This document shows positions 1 through 12,497 of a stretch of 64,000 bases of DNA, piece after piece. Positions within the stretch are counted from its first letter, which is position 1. The number at the start of each line of letters is the position of its first letter. The position numbers and the translations under genes are program-made. The stretch is from Prunus persica (taxonomy: Eukaryota > Streptophyta > Magnoliopsida > Rosales > Rosaceae), in NCBI RefSeq assembly GCF_000346465.2, contig NC_034015.1:374506-438505 (forward strand), written 5' to 3'. Under the pieces are notes generated by a model that saw nothing but the letters and a program-made list of their open reading frames with translations, did no database searches and was not told where the DNA came from.

Positions 1-776
1 GTAATATGAGTTCTTTAAAAGTTTGCTCTTTTGTGCTTGATCATTGTCTGCTTAAAAGAAAGCGAGAAATGAGTGAAGATGGGAACCTACCATCAGCAGG
101 TGTGGTTTAGAGAAATGGGGACATAGATTTTGCTATAAGCTAACTCTTTAAGCTTTTGCTTTTCTTTTTTTGTGTATGGATACTTAGAGAACTCTGTTTC
201 TGAGGAGAACTTTTAATTTTGTAATTGTACATGTCTAACAAACATTTTATACAGTTTTGATGGTTTATTTATTAATTTATCTTTGATATCGATAAAGCAA
301 ACAATACATACAGACCTCTTATTTTGTTAAGAAGAAACTGAAGGGATGGTGCCAATTTCATTCATTTTCTTACATTTGAAAGGAGGGCATATTGGAGTCA
401 TTATTGTGGTTGCCACTAATTCATAGGATGTTCCATTACATTATACCTTGAAGTCAATCAATTGTTTCTCGATGTCTTCTTGTTTTTTAAAATTCTTTTT
501 AGTTAGATAGATTTCTATCGTTAGTCTTGAATTGTTCTCAATTAGGCTTCTGCTACCACACCTTCCCATTCTAGCTTAAACTGTCTCATGATTATCTGAT
601 GTTTGGAGATGTGTCTTTAAATATTATATTATGCAGGAGTGGCAGAGTACTGGGTGTGTTGTTAGTTAATTGTCAATGATCATGTAAGGTAAAGACTTAA
701 ATCCTTGTGAGATAGAAGTTGGAGGGAGAGACAAGTAATTTGAAGGACACATGAGAAACAAGTCATATAAGATGAA
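1..776. other. intergenic, no gene seen
   Basis: AT-rich DNA with long T-rich runs and no open frame of interest. It reads like the 3' untranslated or 3' flanking DNA of a gene lying off the left edge. I see no repeat structure and no splice-bounded coding segment. Confidence 0.4.
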
Positions 777-1426
777 TCACTTGTTCGAGAACGGACTTGA
801 AGAATTACTAAGGGAAATATCTTCAATGTGACATGCACCTTTAGGCCTTGGTTCAGCTGCCAAGTAGCTAGGTGGGGCAGGGATGTATATTAGTTTTTGT
901 TGCACAATTTGCAGCATTGGAGATTTGCCCCAACAATGTGATGGGTAAACTATGTTAATGTAATGGAGTTGATTGATATTGTAAATAAGTGCAGTTCTAA
1001 TTTCTGAACTTATTGGCCCAACAGTGCCTCTTGCGGAATAATGACAGTCAAATTCATCGAGCATCTCAGTGCCAGTATTTTTTTGGATTAAGTTGACCCG
1101 TCGAAAATCACCTATTACCGACTGAAGCTTAAGATAGAGGCTTTGAGGGGGGAGGCGTATATATGAGATACAGGTGATAATGTTTCTCAATTGAATTCAG
1201 TCTTCACTTATCACTTGGCCATTCAGTCAGAATTTAATTATTTCAGTTTATCCTTTATATGAATATGCAGACATGGAAGCTCTGGTGGAGCTGCTTTATA
1301 TGGTGATCCATCCAGTTCGATACAGCTATTTGCTTTAGTTATTCTGTTTAGCAACTTGAAATCATTTACAGGGTCTGCGGCCATGTTGTACATGGTGATA
1401 TTGGGAAATTGTATAGTCGGTGACAA
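777..1426 (-). other. unrecognised open-frame remnant
   Basis: Two stop-free stretches lie next to each other on the minus strand (1426-1238, about 62 codons, then 1190-777, about 137 codons). They are a little less AT-biased than the flanks. I recognise no domain in either, and I see no clear splice pair joining them. They could be a decayed gene fragment, part of a non-coding transcript, or chance. No function is proposed. Confidence 0.2.
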
Positions 1427-3552
1427 TTAATGGCTACTTACCTTACATGGGACATAACCTGTATCCATTTTGTAGACATGGCAGATAAACTGTATCCATT
1501 TTTTAGACATGGCAGATAACTTGTACTCATTTTGGAGTAGGAATATGCATCAATTTTCATTTTGTGAAACAAAATTGGGTAGTACGTCTAATCAATACCA
1601 CTAGGGATGTACTTCTCATTCGGTTTTCAAATTATGCTTTTATTTTGGAGTTGTTGTCATAGTTAGCATACTTATTCTTTAGATTGTTTAGTTGAGGTTT
1701 TTCGTACAGCTTGATATATAAACTGATCTATAATTTGTCTTTAGGGAGGTATAACAGTGGCTCGTCATTAGTATGCAGTATATAGACAATGTAGGGTTAC
1801 AATCGCAGAATAAACAAACAAGTGGCACACTTTTGAGTACCAACTGACACAAAATACATATAATAAGGTGGCAATATTAGGTCAATATAAATACAATATA
1901 CTGACAAACAAGTAGCGATATAAGAACACTAGGGTGGCAATATTAGGTCAATACACGTACAATACGCAGACATCCATTTCAGACTACCTTCAATTTTGAC
2001 ATTCAACATAAATCGCCACCCACCAAAATATGAAGCGAACCGGTACTTACCCTCACCCAGCAACACAAACCTTGGCAAATGCAAATTATTAGAGGTCCAT
2101 CAAAAGATCCATGTCTTTGGCCTTCATCCTCGCTACATGCATGAGGCTATGATGAACCATTCCCTCTCCACCCATATTCAGCACCTGCCAGACACCAGCT
2201 ACATCAATTTCACTCCAATTGTAGTTCGGTGAGATGATCGAAGCATAATCTCAGAACATCTTGAAGCCGTTGTTGAAACATTTAACCATTTCATGGTTAT
2301 ATTCTTCAGATTTTGTGAATTGTTGGACAACATATTTCTTTTTCTCTTCCAGAATAACAATTGTCTCTATTTCTAACCATGACAAAACAACATTTCATTA
2401 AAACATTTGAAGTCACGACCAAATCACTGCAATACAACCACAATACAACAGCAACATAACACAATAAATCAACAATAACACAGCACTGAACAAGGACTCA
2501 TCACAATTAGACTATACATATCTACTACATCAAATGGAAAATTCCAAGTTTTAAAATTCACATATCCAGAGCAATCTAAATGAATTTGGTAAAAACCCAG
2601 ATGGATGAGCATGAAGATTCAAAAAACATTACTCAAAGCAATTTAATTTCATAGAAACCCAAGCAATCAAAATAAAACCAATTTCACATAATCCCACAGA
2701 GATTAAGAAAATGACCATCAAGACTACCTATTAGAGGTCGGCAATGGAGTAGAGCTTCAAGGTTGCAAGCAGCCGCAACCTTACGTTAGTCAGAAGACAT
2801 ACCTAGAAGATGGGGTCAATGGGGGGTTTCCCAATTCAAAACAGAGAGCGCTAGCGAGAGAGAGCTGCTCGAAAGGGATACAACTGCGAGAGAGAGAGAG
2901 AGAGAGAGAGCTAAGCTACAACTGCAATGGTCATAAAGACCCACAGTAAGCCACCAAGTACCAATTAATAACTGCTACAAAAATCATAATAAACTATAAA
3001 TACAACAGCACTAAAATGTCAATACAACATCACTAAATTAGTAATACACCAGCAAAAAAACAGCAATATGACATTAATAGCAACAGCAGTGCAAGCATCA
3101 ATTCACAAAGAACAAACCCATTCACTATTTCAAACAAGGAATCATCATAACAAGACAATTTCAGAGAAACCCTGAAACTAATTTCAGTGAAACCCCTTAA
3201 CCAATTTCGTAGAAACCACTAAACCCTAAACCCATTTCAGAGAAACCCCTAAACCCTAAACCAATTTCAAACAAACCCCTAAACCAATTTCATAGAAACC
3301 CATAAACCCTAAACCAACTTCAGAGAAACCCTTAAACTGTAAGAAAATGACGATGAACAGTACCTGTTAGAGGTGAACGATGAAGTTGAGCTTCGATGAA
3401 CAAATTCAGCTGGGAGAGGAAGAGAGAAGAGAGAGTGAGAGCTGAGCGACGAGAGACGAGAGAGTGACTAGAAAGTGAGAGACGGAGCCAAGAGAGAGCT
3501 AAGAGAGAACTTCAACAAAAGTGATATGTGTGCAATAAGTGGACAATAAATA
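1427..3552. repeat. AT-rich non-coding block with local duplications
   Basis: There is no credible coding region. A segment beginning ggtggcaatattaggtcaat occurs at 1867 and again 66 bases on at 1933. A GA microsatellite lies near 2889-2911. A degenerate array rich in the plant telomere-type unit CCCTAAA, mixed with 'aatttcagagaaacccct'-like units, spans about 3167-3338. The stretch around 2708-2760 is echoed at 3342-3400; both contain 'aagaaaatga' followed by a 'ttagaggt' block, and both lead into GA-rich DNA. This suggests an old tandem duplication of about 635 bases. It is probably the remains of a transposon or a minus-strand non-coding transcript. Confidence 0.45.
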
Positions 3553-5060
3553 TGTAACACCCCGACTCCAATTAAATTCCCTATTTAAATGATTTAATTT
3601 AATTAAATATGAAATTATGAATTTACCCTTGGGGTAGGGGTATTTTGGTCATTTTCTAATCCATAGAGATTTTGGAAAAATGACTGATATTTTTAAGGAG
3701 ATCGTACTGAGATGAGTCCGTAGACACGTAGTAGGCTCAAATTGGAGTTGTAACGAAGAAGTTACGAGCAAAACATCGCCAGTGGATATTGCCTGTACCC
3801 TCTTATGTGGGTGTCCGGCTAATGGAAATTGCCTGTACCTACATGGGATTACTCTATAGGTGTCCGGCCAATGTATTGCCTGTACCTGCCTATGTGGGTA
3901 TCCGGCCAGGATTTTCCCCCTCCACCTGCCCGATTGTCTACACAGGTGGTTAATCAGTTTTCCCCCATTCCCCGGTTACCCTCAGTGTATTGCTTGTACT
4001 TACATTGAGATTATTCTGTAGGTGTCCAGCCAGTGATTTTCCTATACCTACATTGAGATCACTTTGCAAGTGTCTAGCCAGGATTTTCCCCAGCCACCTG
4101 CCCGATTTGTTTATACATGTGGTTGGCTGGTTTCCCCATTCCCCTGTTGCCTTCGGAAAAAATTATGTTGTTGCCTTCAAAAAATATACCGGTTGCCTTC
4201 GGAAAAGATTATGTTGTTGCCTTCAAAAAATATAAAGGTTGCCTTTGGATGAAACTATGTGTTCCATATATTCTTAGTGGGTGATAGCAGGATATGCACT
4301 ATACGGGTGGTTACATGTATGGTTTTATATAGAAGGTTTGATTCGAGAGTTATGAATTTTAGATGTGATTTGTGCTGTAATATTAAATTAAAGAATTTAG
4401 GAGTCGGGTTACAAACGTAAGATTGTTTTAACATTTTATTATATTTAAGGAATTGTGATTTTTGTTGTTGTTAGAACTACATGTGGCTTGATCCCTTGTA
4501 AAGAGTACGTAGGTGGTCTGGGTCCCACCCAGGTTCAGCTGCAAACCAAGATATTTCTGGAACTTTAATATAGTCGGTTGGATCTAGTCTCACTGCTATT
4601 GATTTTTGGTTAAGTTTGGTGCCGACCTTGTCGGTGGTTTTAAAGCTTGATTGAAAACGAGGTTTGTTTGAATGAATATTCATTTTCCCTTTAGACTAAG
4701 TGAGTGTTGCTAAAATGTGTTTATGTTTGAAATTATTGACGGCCAGGGGCCTTTGTTGTAAACTATTGAATTGTTGTTGAATGCTGAATGCATGCTGCTG
4801 GTTGAGACTATATTGTGTTTGTTATGCAGGTTGAAATTTTTGGGATTGTCCCAATTACAGAGGAGACTCCGCTAAAATTTCGACAAAAGTCTCCATTATT
4901 AGAATGTGGGCCTGGCATCGGTAAGATGTCGGAAATAAGACGGGATTCGTCCTGGTTTCCGAGGAATCCAGGGCGAGTCTTGTCAGCTTGGTTCCGAGGA
5001 ATTTGGAGCGGGTCCTGTCAAAATATATATTTATATGTGATAGTTCCAAAATTTTCGGGG
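3553..5060 (+). repeat. non-coding repeat family, copy A, with minisatellite core
   Basis: It begins 'tgtaacaccccgactcc', a start shared with the copy at 60863. It has no coding capacity. At about 3780-4090 it carries degenerate units built around 'attgcctgtacctacat' and 'ggtgtccggcca'. At 4150-4250 it carries two alternating 'gttgccttcggaaaa / gttgccttcaaaaaa' units. The last part (about 4870-5020) contains the words 'tcgacaaaagtctcc', 'gacgggattcgtcctgg' and 'gagcgggtcctgtca'. Recognisable relatives of these lie inverted at 33600-33780. This fits a non-autonomous LTR-type or LARD-like element; the class is inference. Confidence 0.5.
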
Positions 5061-5239
5061 AGAGGTGGTATTTTCAGTTAAAATTATAAAAAGGGTGTAA
5101 GTTAGAGCTATTTCCCACAAATTTGTATAATATCATGAGTTAAAGCAACCTAGTAAGTACATGCAACCAACATACAACATGCACCATAAATAATCACAAT
5201 GATTAAAACCAAGGCAATTATCATAAGGGAGTTTTCTAG

Positions 5240-6350
5240 AAATGTCACATGAACTTATATCTAAGTTTCAATTTGTTACCTTAAAGAAAAATTTAAGAGA
5301 AATGATTAATTTTTCAAAATTCATGAGTTGTCATCTGAATTTAACACCATCTAATTTTCCATCCATTATTAAGGGTATTTTAATCTTTTCATTTTCAAGG
5401 AAAAAAAGAGACCTCTCTCCCTTCCTCCCCCCACCCCCTCCCCATCGCCCCCTACCCACCCCCACCCTCTCACTCTATTTGATGACTGCGTGCCAAAGTA
5501 CCCGAGCGATAAACAAAGAGCGCATAGAGTGCTCTCCCTGCCAACAAATCAATAATCCAAACTCTAAATCCTTAATTTAATAAACATTTATTTTGAATTT
5601 AGAAAAATTCAGAAACTTTAGAAATTGAAACAGGCTTAAAGAGAAAAACTCCCAAAATAAAAAACACAAACTCACAGAATTGTTATAAAACTAAAGGGAT
5701 ATTGTAGAGAGAAAAGAGAAAGGAAAGGTAATATAATTTGCTCTCTCAACTTCTTAGCTTAATCTTTGATAAGTACCTATTTATAGGCTTATAACCATAG
5801 AAAATTAACCCACTAAATATATGTTAAAGGTACTAATTACTATATTAATAACATATGTTACAAAACAATAAAAGGTGGAGATAATGGATATAATGGTGGT
5901 CATCCACATTCAATCGATTTATAACAAGAATATTATTATATTGGTAGAAGATGGTTTTATATGTCAGAGTCAAATAGAGGGAGAGGGTGGGGTGGTCAAG
6001 TCGTGAGGGAGAAAAAAAAAAAAAAAAAGGAAAGGGAAGGAGATAGTGGGGTAGGGGGCGGAGGAAGGAAGAGGAAGGGTAGAGAGAGACGGCAGAAGGG
6101 GAATGGAAAAAAAAAATTGCAATTTTCAACTTTCTTTCTTCATTTTTAAATTTTTTTTTAATGGTTTGTAGGAAGGACTTGATTTTTAATGGTTAATTTT
6201 TAAAAGATATACAATTTTTTTATTTTAAAAATACCCTTAACAATGGATGAAAAATTAGATGGTGTTAAAGTTAATGACAAATCATGGATTTTAAAAAATT
6301 AAGGTGACATTTCTCTTAAATTTTTCTTTAGGTATAAGTTCAAGTTTTTT
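5240..6350. mobile_element. MULE-like foldback element, non-autonomous
   Basis: Sequence from about 5246-5385 ('catgaacttatatctaag' ... 'ccattattaagggtatttt') reappears inverted at about 6225-6345. The shared inverted words include 'aacaccatctaatttt', 'gaacttata' and 'aaatttaagagaaat'. This gives terminal inverted repeats of roughly 120-140 bases round 0.85 kb of A-, G- and C-rich filler. There is no transposase. TIRs of this length are typical of MULE-derived non-autonomous elements. The exact ends and target-site duplication are not clear. Confidence 0.6.
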
Positions 6351-6646
6351 GGTTGCCTATGTGGCTATTATAATCGAGTCTTTCGGTTTTATAAATTATA
6401 TTTCTATCGTTTGACAAAAAAATAGGGTCAAATTTTCACAATAAAAATAAATAAATGAATTTTCGTGAAAAAGAAAAGAAAAAAAACACGTTAGAAAAAG
6501 AAAGAAAAAACAAAACTGAGCATTGAAGTTGATTTGCAATCAGAATATTTGATTGAAAGCAAAGCAGACAACTATCAAGGAAAATGGATTGCAAAGAAAG
6601 AATGAATCTCATGGGTTTCCCTATAAACGAGAGACATTTATCAATA

Positions 6647-7344
6647 AGAGCATTTGTAATGGTGAGGGTCATTTGAATTTTATTTCAAAAAATTGAATTT
6701 TTAATTTGAAGTGGTAAAGTTTAGTTCATTTTAGAGATCAATATTTTATTTCAGGAATCAATAATTCATTTCAGAAGTAAATAAAATGAAATTCATTTCA
6801 ATAAGCTGGCCCACCATAATAACTCTACAGCCTCTCTCTTATTGACATATGGACAACATTACTTTTTACTTTTTAATTTTTTTTTTTTGGGTGAAAGGAA
6901 AGCGTTTTTTTTATTTTTTATAAAAAGATAGCTAATTATATATACTAGCCATTCCTAATTTATTTTACTTTTCAATAGCACAAGTGGCTAGTTCCCTTTT
7001 CAAATGGCTAGTTATTTACCTATAAATACATATGTAGAAAACTACTCTCCCAGAACTTCCTACACCCACAAAAAAAATTGTTTATGTAGAAATTTTATTT
7101 TTCAATAATTTTTTTTACATTCAAAATTAGTCTCTCTTTAAATATCTCTTTGAAACCATTTCAATTGTGTAATTCTTATCGTAATTAACTTATTCATATT
7201 TTATTCAATCATTTAAAAATTGGCACCACTGCAAATGAAATTGTAGTTCAGTTCAATAACTGCCAAAAAAAATTCAATAAATTGAACTATTGAACTATTG
7301 AACTAAACTAAAATGAACTGTTGAGTAACCATTGCGGATGCTCT
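6647..7344. mobile_element. Tourist/Harbinger-type MITE
   Basis: It starts 'agagcatttgtaatgg' and ends '...attgcggatgctct'. The end, reversed, reads 'agagcatccgcaatgg', so the 16-base ends match at 13 or more positions. The interior (698 bases in total) is AT-rich with no open frame. The 'GAGCATNNNCAATGG' terminus is a familiar plant MITE end. The flanking trinucleotides (taa / tac, if the shared terminal bases are assigned to the flank) are compatible with a decayed 3-base target-site duplication. Confidence 0.55.
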
Positions 7345-8364
7345 ACAAGTTTAGAATTGAATCAAAAACCTATATTCATAAATGTCAATTTTTATAATTT
7401 ATTTCAAATATAATAAATAAAAAAACTCACTTAAATATACCCAAATTCCATTAAAAATAAAAATAAAATAGTTCTGAAAAAAAATAAATAAATAACCCAT
7501 AAATATTAAGAGCCCTCTGTACTCCTTCACTTCATTTGAAAATTAAAAAACAAACAAAATAATTCTTCATCCTCTATCTCTTTGGTCTATGCCCATATAT
7601 TCACTATGAGCAACAAATTATCATGCAAACAATTTCCACAACAATAACCCAAAAGTGGTAGATTTGCTTGTGTATTTTTGTCCGATCGTCAACATCAATG
7701 AACCCATCTTAAATTCACAAGCTTTTCTTTTTTGTGTTTTTTTCATTGATCAAATTAGACTGTTGATACCACCGAGGTGACCATCGCTGGCCTAGTTAAT
7801 TTTCCACCAAACGCATATCAATTGGCGACACCCACGAGCTCCGATTTATGAAAACTAGATGAAACCACCGTCATCCAACACTTGAAAGTTGTCAAACCCA
7901 CTGTAGAAATCTTTGTCAAATCTACAATTTGTCGAGCTTCTGCTCTAGTTGTCGAGGCCTAGCAACAGAACCGCAATGCCCCGACGTACAAAACCCCATC
8001 AACCTTTTAACCACCTTACATCGGAAAACTGTTTTCTTGTCCCTTCATCTTTCCTACGCTCTAATCTGAAAACTCAATTTTGTTATAAAAAATAATAATA
8101 ATCTGAAAACTCAGCCAGTTCTTGAAAAACAAACCTTTAATATAATTATTTTAATTATTATTTTGATAGAAATTGAGACTTAATAGAGTTAAGTTTTGGG
8201 TAAGTAAAAGACACGTTTCAAAAGAATAAGAAGGTCGGTGGGCACAAGGAGTTTGGTCACAGGAAAGTTGAACTCCCTTCGCGCACACAAACCCAATTCG
8301 CAAACCGTAATTTCGCAAGCCTAAGAAATTTTGAATGGGGTTGTGGAATCCCTTCAGGATCTCT
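7345..8364. other. intergenic region upstream of the GeBP-like gene
   Basis: About 1 kb of AT-rich DNA without a supported gene. The less AT-rich 7740-8060 part has no open frame that I recognise. The promoter of the downstream GeBP-like gene should lie near 8100-8330, but no unambiguous TATA box stands out. Confidence 0.4.
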
Positions 8365-8412
8365 CCAATGGCACCCAACCACACATCTCCTCAGGATGAG
8401 CCTCCGGAAGAA

Positions 8413-8660
8413 GTGGAAGCCTCATCCGAAGAAGAAGTAGACAGAGAAGAAGAGGAAGAATCCGAATCCCAGCCCGAATCCAAGTCTGAGGAACCTGAGC
8501 CAAAAGGAGCACCCACTCCTGTTGATGAGAAGAAACCACAACCGAAGAATCCGGACTTGGCTACGGTGCCGCAGTCTTCATCCCCTGGGTCCGAAAAGTG
8601 GAAGCCTCGTCTGAAGAAGAAGTTGACAGAGAAGAAGAGGAAGAATCCGGATCCGAGTCT
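8413..8660 (+). repeat. frame-shifting tandem duplication inside the GeBP-like gene
   Basis: The sequence starting 'gtggaagcctc' at 8413 recurs at 8598 with about 90% identity over roughly 60 bases, encoding VEASSEEEVDREEEEES in both. The offset of 185 bases is not a multiple of three. The second copy is therefore read out of frame from the first start codon and terminates at 8662-8664. Confidence 0.75.
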
Positions 8661-8805
8661 CTGAAGGCTGCACTTACTATAAGAAGAAACCAGACTCGGC
8701 TATGGAAGAGACACCCAAGACCAAGAAGCCCAGATCGAATGCCTCGGCTACTACTACGTCGGCGGCAAAAGCCGGGTCGAAGCAGCCAAGTGAGAGTGAT
8801 GAGTC

Positions 8806-10140
8806 GATTTTATATTATATATTTAACCTTATTCTTAGTATATTTTTGTTAATATTTTGGAAGAATTTTGATACTTTGAATTATATTTTTTATATTGGAC
8901 TTTCAACTTCCTCTGGAGCAAAACATAATCAACTGGACGAGTTTTGGAGTAATTCCAGTTGGAGGATGTACGTGAGTCACTAACTTGATTGTATCAAATT
9001 TTCAAATTTTTCTACCAAGCGATTATTTTCTGGCAATAAAATTAGGAGCAGTGCGTAGTATTGGAATAGTGACGTTTTGGGCTATTATTGCGTTTTTTGA
9101 GCCCAAGATGACCTCGAATGGGTTCGTGGCCTTCTGGAGAAGTGTTCAGAATATTTTTATCTTTAAAACGAGCTATCTTGGGCCAGATTTGGAGGAGATT
9201 TGAGGCCAAAATATGGCTGACCAGATTGTGGCAGATTCTCTCACGTGAATTTTAGGGGACTTCTTTTTGGCTCTTGAAAGTGGAGAGCAATTGCTACGGT
9301 TTTGGAGTGTTGCAACTTTCAGGTATTTTTATTCCTATTCATTCGAATGATATTATCTTTGATTTTAATTATGAGTATGTGTAACTAATTCAAATTGCTA
9401 GGGCGAGGCCATAAGTCTTAGCATGTATATGTAATTTTATTAATTTGCTTATGAATGGATGCATGTTTGCTTTGAATTATTAATCATTGCGTTTAAAACT
9501 ATCTATCTATTTTAATGATTGATCACCATTAGGATATGTAGACAAGTAATTTGATGCAATTTATGTTGGAACATCACCCTCAAATTGAGGATGGCTTCTT
9601 GTGATTAATAGTTGTAAGTTCAGTTAAGGCGAACATCACGCTCTTAAAGGTTGCATGGTTTTTCAAAGGGTTTTCACAAAGCTTAATGAGTCTTGCATGT
9701 TTATATTTGATATGAACATCACAGACGGATTGCATGTTAGATATATATTTTCGCTTGAACATCACATGGAAAATATGCATTAGGAAAACCTAACCTTCAA
9801 AGCATATATGTGAAAATTCATAAGTAATTGATAGAATTGCATAGGATTGTGACGGTGATGGCTAAAACCTAGTTTTCTCTATTGTTTGTCTTTAAAAAGA
9901 AAACGTTTTTCTTCTTTACTGTTGTTATTTCCCAACTTTCAGATTTCTTTTACTGTTAAACTTTTCAAATTCGTAGACTTCAAATCTTTGATAAAATCTA
10001 TTTTAGTTATTAATTAAGAGTTAGTTTAATTACAAATTAATCAAACAATCTTTGGGGACAACGACCTTGCATGAGCACTTATACTATAATTACCTTGTAT
10101 TATTGCAAGTATTTTCAGTGATTTTAACCCTCTTGCGCAG
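8806..10140. mobile_element. probable LTR-retrotransposon-derived insertion
   Basis: About 1.3 kb of AT-rich, non-coding DNA splits the GeBP-like coding sequence. It differs sharply in base composition from the GC-richer exons on both sides. Its right end ('ctttggggacaacgaccttg' to 'ttgcgcag') resembles the 3' part of plant gypsy-type LTRs that carry a 'ggggacaacgacctt' stretch. A homologous 61-base coding segment flanks both sides. I cannot define TG...CA ends or a target-site duplication. The alternative is a true intron of an unusual family member. Confidence 0.45.
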
Positions 10141-10847
10141 GTTCTAAAAATCCTATCAAGAAATTGGCCTCGGCTACTACAACACCGGCGGCAAGAGCTA
10201 GGTCGAAGCGGCCAAGCGAGAGCGACCCCAAGGATTCCAAGAGGCCCAAGAAGAAGAAGATCCCAGAGTTGGATGAGGAGCCGGACCAGGCCAGAGAGGA
10301 AACGAAGAAGGCCGGTGGAGACGACTTGAAGAAGTTGCTCCTGCTGCAGAGGATTTGGAGCGATGATGATGAGATTACGATCTTGGAAGGCATGATTGAT
10401 TACTATACCAAGCAAGGGGTGCACCCAAATGCTGATATGTTTGCGTTTCATGATTTTATGAAGAAATCACTGAAGGCCGATGTGAACAAGACCCAATTGC
10501 AAGATAAGATTCGTAGGCTCAAGAAGAAGTATGAGACCGATGTGTCCAAAGGGAAGAAGTATAATCCTGTTAAGCCTCATGAGCTATGGGTTTTTGACTT
10601 GTCTAAGAAGGTATGGGGCAGCAGCGAAGGGTTATTTGCGCTCGGTGGGTTGTCTGAACAGTACAAGTGTAATGAGACGTGTGCGGGTTTGAGAGAGCTG
10701 ACGTTGCTGGAGGGTTGCTTGGAGTTGATTGGAGAACCCAAGCGAGCTGAGTTGAAGGAGGAGTGGAAGAAGCTGCATGTTGCTGAATTGGAGCTTGTTA
10801 TTAGAAGGGGTGAGTTGGCTAAGTTGATTCTGGAGGCATTGAAGTGA

Positions 10848-12229
10848 AGTCATATGACTGTGTGCATGTATAGCAAGGCAAGAAGATCGTATTTTGAATG
10901 AATTTTGAATTTTGTTGTGTTTCAAAGGAAATATGGGTGCTCTGTGTGACCCATTAAGAATCTGATACTTGTGTTTTTGAGAGAAAAATGAAACGAAAGA
11001 AGGATTTTCAATTTTTGTTGATCTCATCTCGTATTCATCATTTTCTTTCCTGTTAGTGGCTCTCTTTTCCCACAATTTCTACCTTTGCATAATTCTGTGT
11101 TCTGCTTATGTATCCCTCTAACTTATCTGATTGTGATCCATGGTTATGCTGCTTATTGGACAGCAGAAATTGAAGTTAAATGTTGTTATGGATATACAAT
11201 CTCTGGAAATTCATGTTTCCAAATGAGAGGATATGAAAGCAGGTGGAGATAAACAATGCCAAGCCAAGAAAGGATCAGATTTTGAGTAGCCCACAGAAGC
11301 TAAAGTAATTCCAAAGATGGGTTTTTTGAGTGGAGGGAAAAAGAAGGGCTGGGATCAGATACTTTCTTTGTGCAGAGAGAGTTGCCTGTGAGAATGAAAA
11401 TGCAAGTCCTTTTAAGTGCTTCTTTCTCAATAGAATGCATATGTACAGTAATTTTACAAGTTTTTTAGCATCAGCTGCAACATCAAATGTTAGCAATAGA
11501 ATAGTCATGAAATTTTTTGCATGTATCGATTTCGTTAGCTCAGATTCTTACATGTATCTATTTCTTTCGAACAACTTTACTTTGAAGTTGATAGGTTTTG
11601 TTGGTGAGTAATTATCTGCTTTGGTGACTGTTGAATTAAATATTACAACTCATAATAAGTTCCCAATACATTTTTTCAAGTTTCCAAAATACTTTTAAGT
11701 TTCCAATACATTTTTAAGTTCACAATAAAATATTACAACTCATAACATTTTTTAAAAGAAGCTAAAATGGACAAAATTGTTCTTATTTATTTTTGGATTT
11801 TCTAAGGAATCCTTTACATTTGTATGTCTTTGGTTTGAAAGTTGAAAGGTTTTTCTGTCTTTTTTTAAAAAAAACTTTGACTTTTTCCAAAAGTGAATTT
11901 TTTTTTTTTGGCTATAACCTAAATTTACTTAATATAAATATATATAACAATAACTCCCACCTTTACTGGAAAATGAAAAGGAAGAAATACACCAAATAAA
12001 AACAGAAAAATAAATATATCAAATAAAAATTTAATACACAAATAAAGATTTAAATAAAACTTTAAATATATTAAAATATAAGGCTAAAATTGATTCAACG
12101 TGTTATGGATCTCATGCACTTCAAAGGCAGTTGACAGTCAACTAAAATTTGTCACGAAGCTGTTAGAATCGTGAGAAAGGACAATAGTCACACCTTCATA
12201 TATCACCAGCCAAAAATGCGTTACTTGAG
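10848..12229. other. intergenic, 3' flank of GeBP-like gene
   Basis: No supported gene. 10848-11240 looks like 3' untranslated DNA. 11640-11760 holds short direct repeats of 'aagtttccaatacattttt' type flanked by two copies of 'atattacaactcataa'. 11860-12070 is very AT-rich. Confidence 0.4.
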
Positions 12230-12324
12230 CATTATTATAGGGCTTACTCACCAACAAAGGTGACTGTTGCTGCCAATAGTCACCCAAAAAAAGGGTAACT
12301 ATTGCTGACTTTTTTTTTGTAGTG
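12230..12324. mobile_element. CACTA-like transposon end
   Basis: It ends 'tttttttttgtagtg', the reverse complement of 'cactacaaaaaaa', the classic CACTA terminus. It is preceded by short direct and inverted sub-terminal motifs (ggtgact, agtcaccc, gggtaactattgctgac). No matching left end was found nearby, so this is an isolated or truncated end. Confidence 0.4.
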
Positions 12325-12497
12325 TGATGTTAAGAAGGTTACTCTTTTCTATCAGTTTATATATTAGGCTTAATTATACTAGTGCTCTTTGAAAATATGG
12401 TTAAATTTTATATTGTTCTTTAGAAATTAAAGTGATCCATTTTACCATATTGATTGTTATTTCGCGTCTCATTTGACCCATACCATCAAGTCCGTAA

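Larger units (their letters stand above)
8365..10847 (+). pseudogene. GeBP/STKL (DUF573) transcription factor gene, N-terminal half disrupted
   Basis: The region from about 10143 to the TGA ending at 10847 is a continuous frame of about 234 codons. It starts with a basic, Ser/Pro-rich segment (KRPSESD, RPKKKK) and continues into the GLABROUS1-enhancer-binding-protein domain. Marks of that domain are 'RIWSDDDEITILEGMIDY', 'FHDFMKKSL', 'LQDKIRRLKKKYETDVSKGK' and 'FDLSKKVWG'. It ends in a Leu-rich C-terminal tail. This is the plant GeBP-like nuclear DNA-binding family (DUF573). The acidic N-terminus starts at ATG 8365 (MAPNHTSPQDEPPEE) but its frame ends at 8664. A 185-base tandem duplication at 8413/8598 shifts the frame, and a further 61-base coding segment (8741-8801) recurs at 10167-10227 beyond a 1.3 kb insertion. 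Family members are usually intronless. The insert does end in an acceptor-like 'cttgcgcag' at 10140, so a spliced product is conceivable. I favour a damaged gene or a truncated, possibly still expressed, one. Confidence 0.7.

Noticed and set aside
3167..3338. Interstitial telomere array
   Set aside because: CCCTAAA units are present but irregular and mixed with other words; it is too degenerate to call a telomeric relic.
5961..6149. Lys/Arg/Gly-rich plus-strand frame
   Set aside because: It is a product of purine-rich filler inside a MULE-like foldback element.
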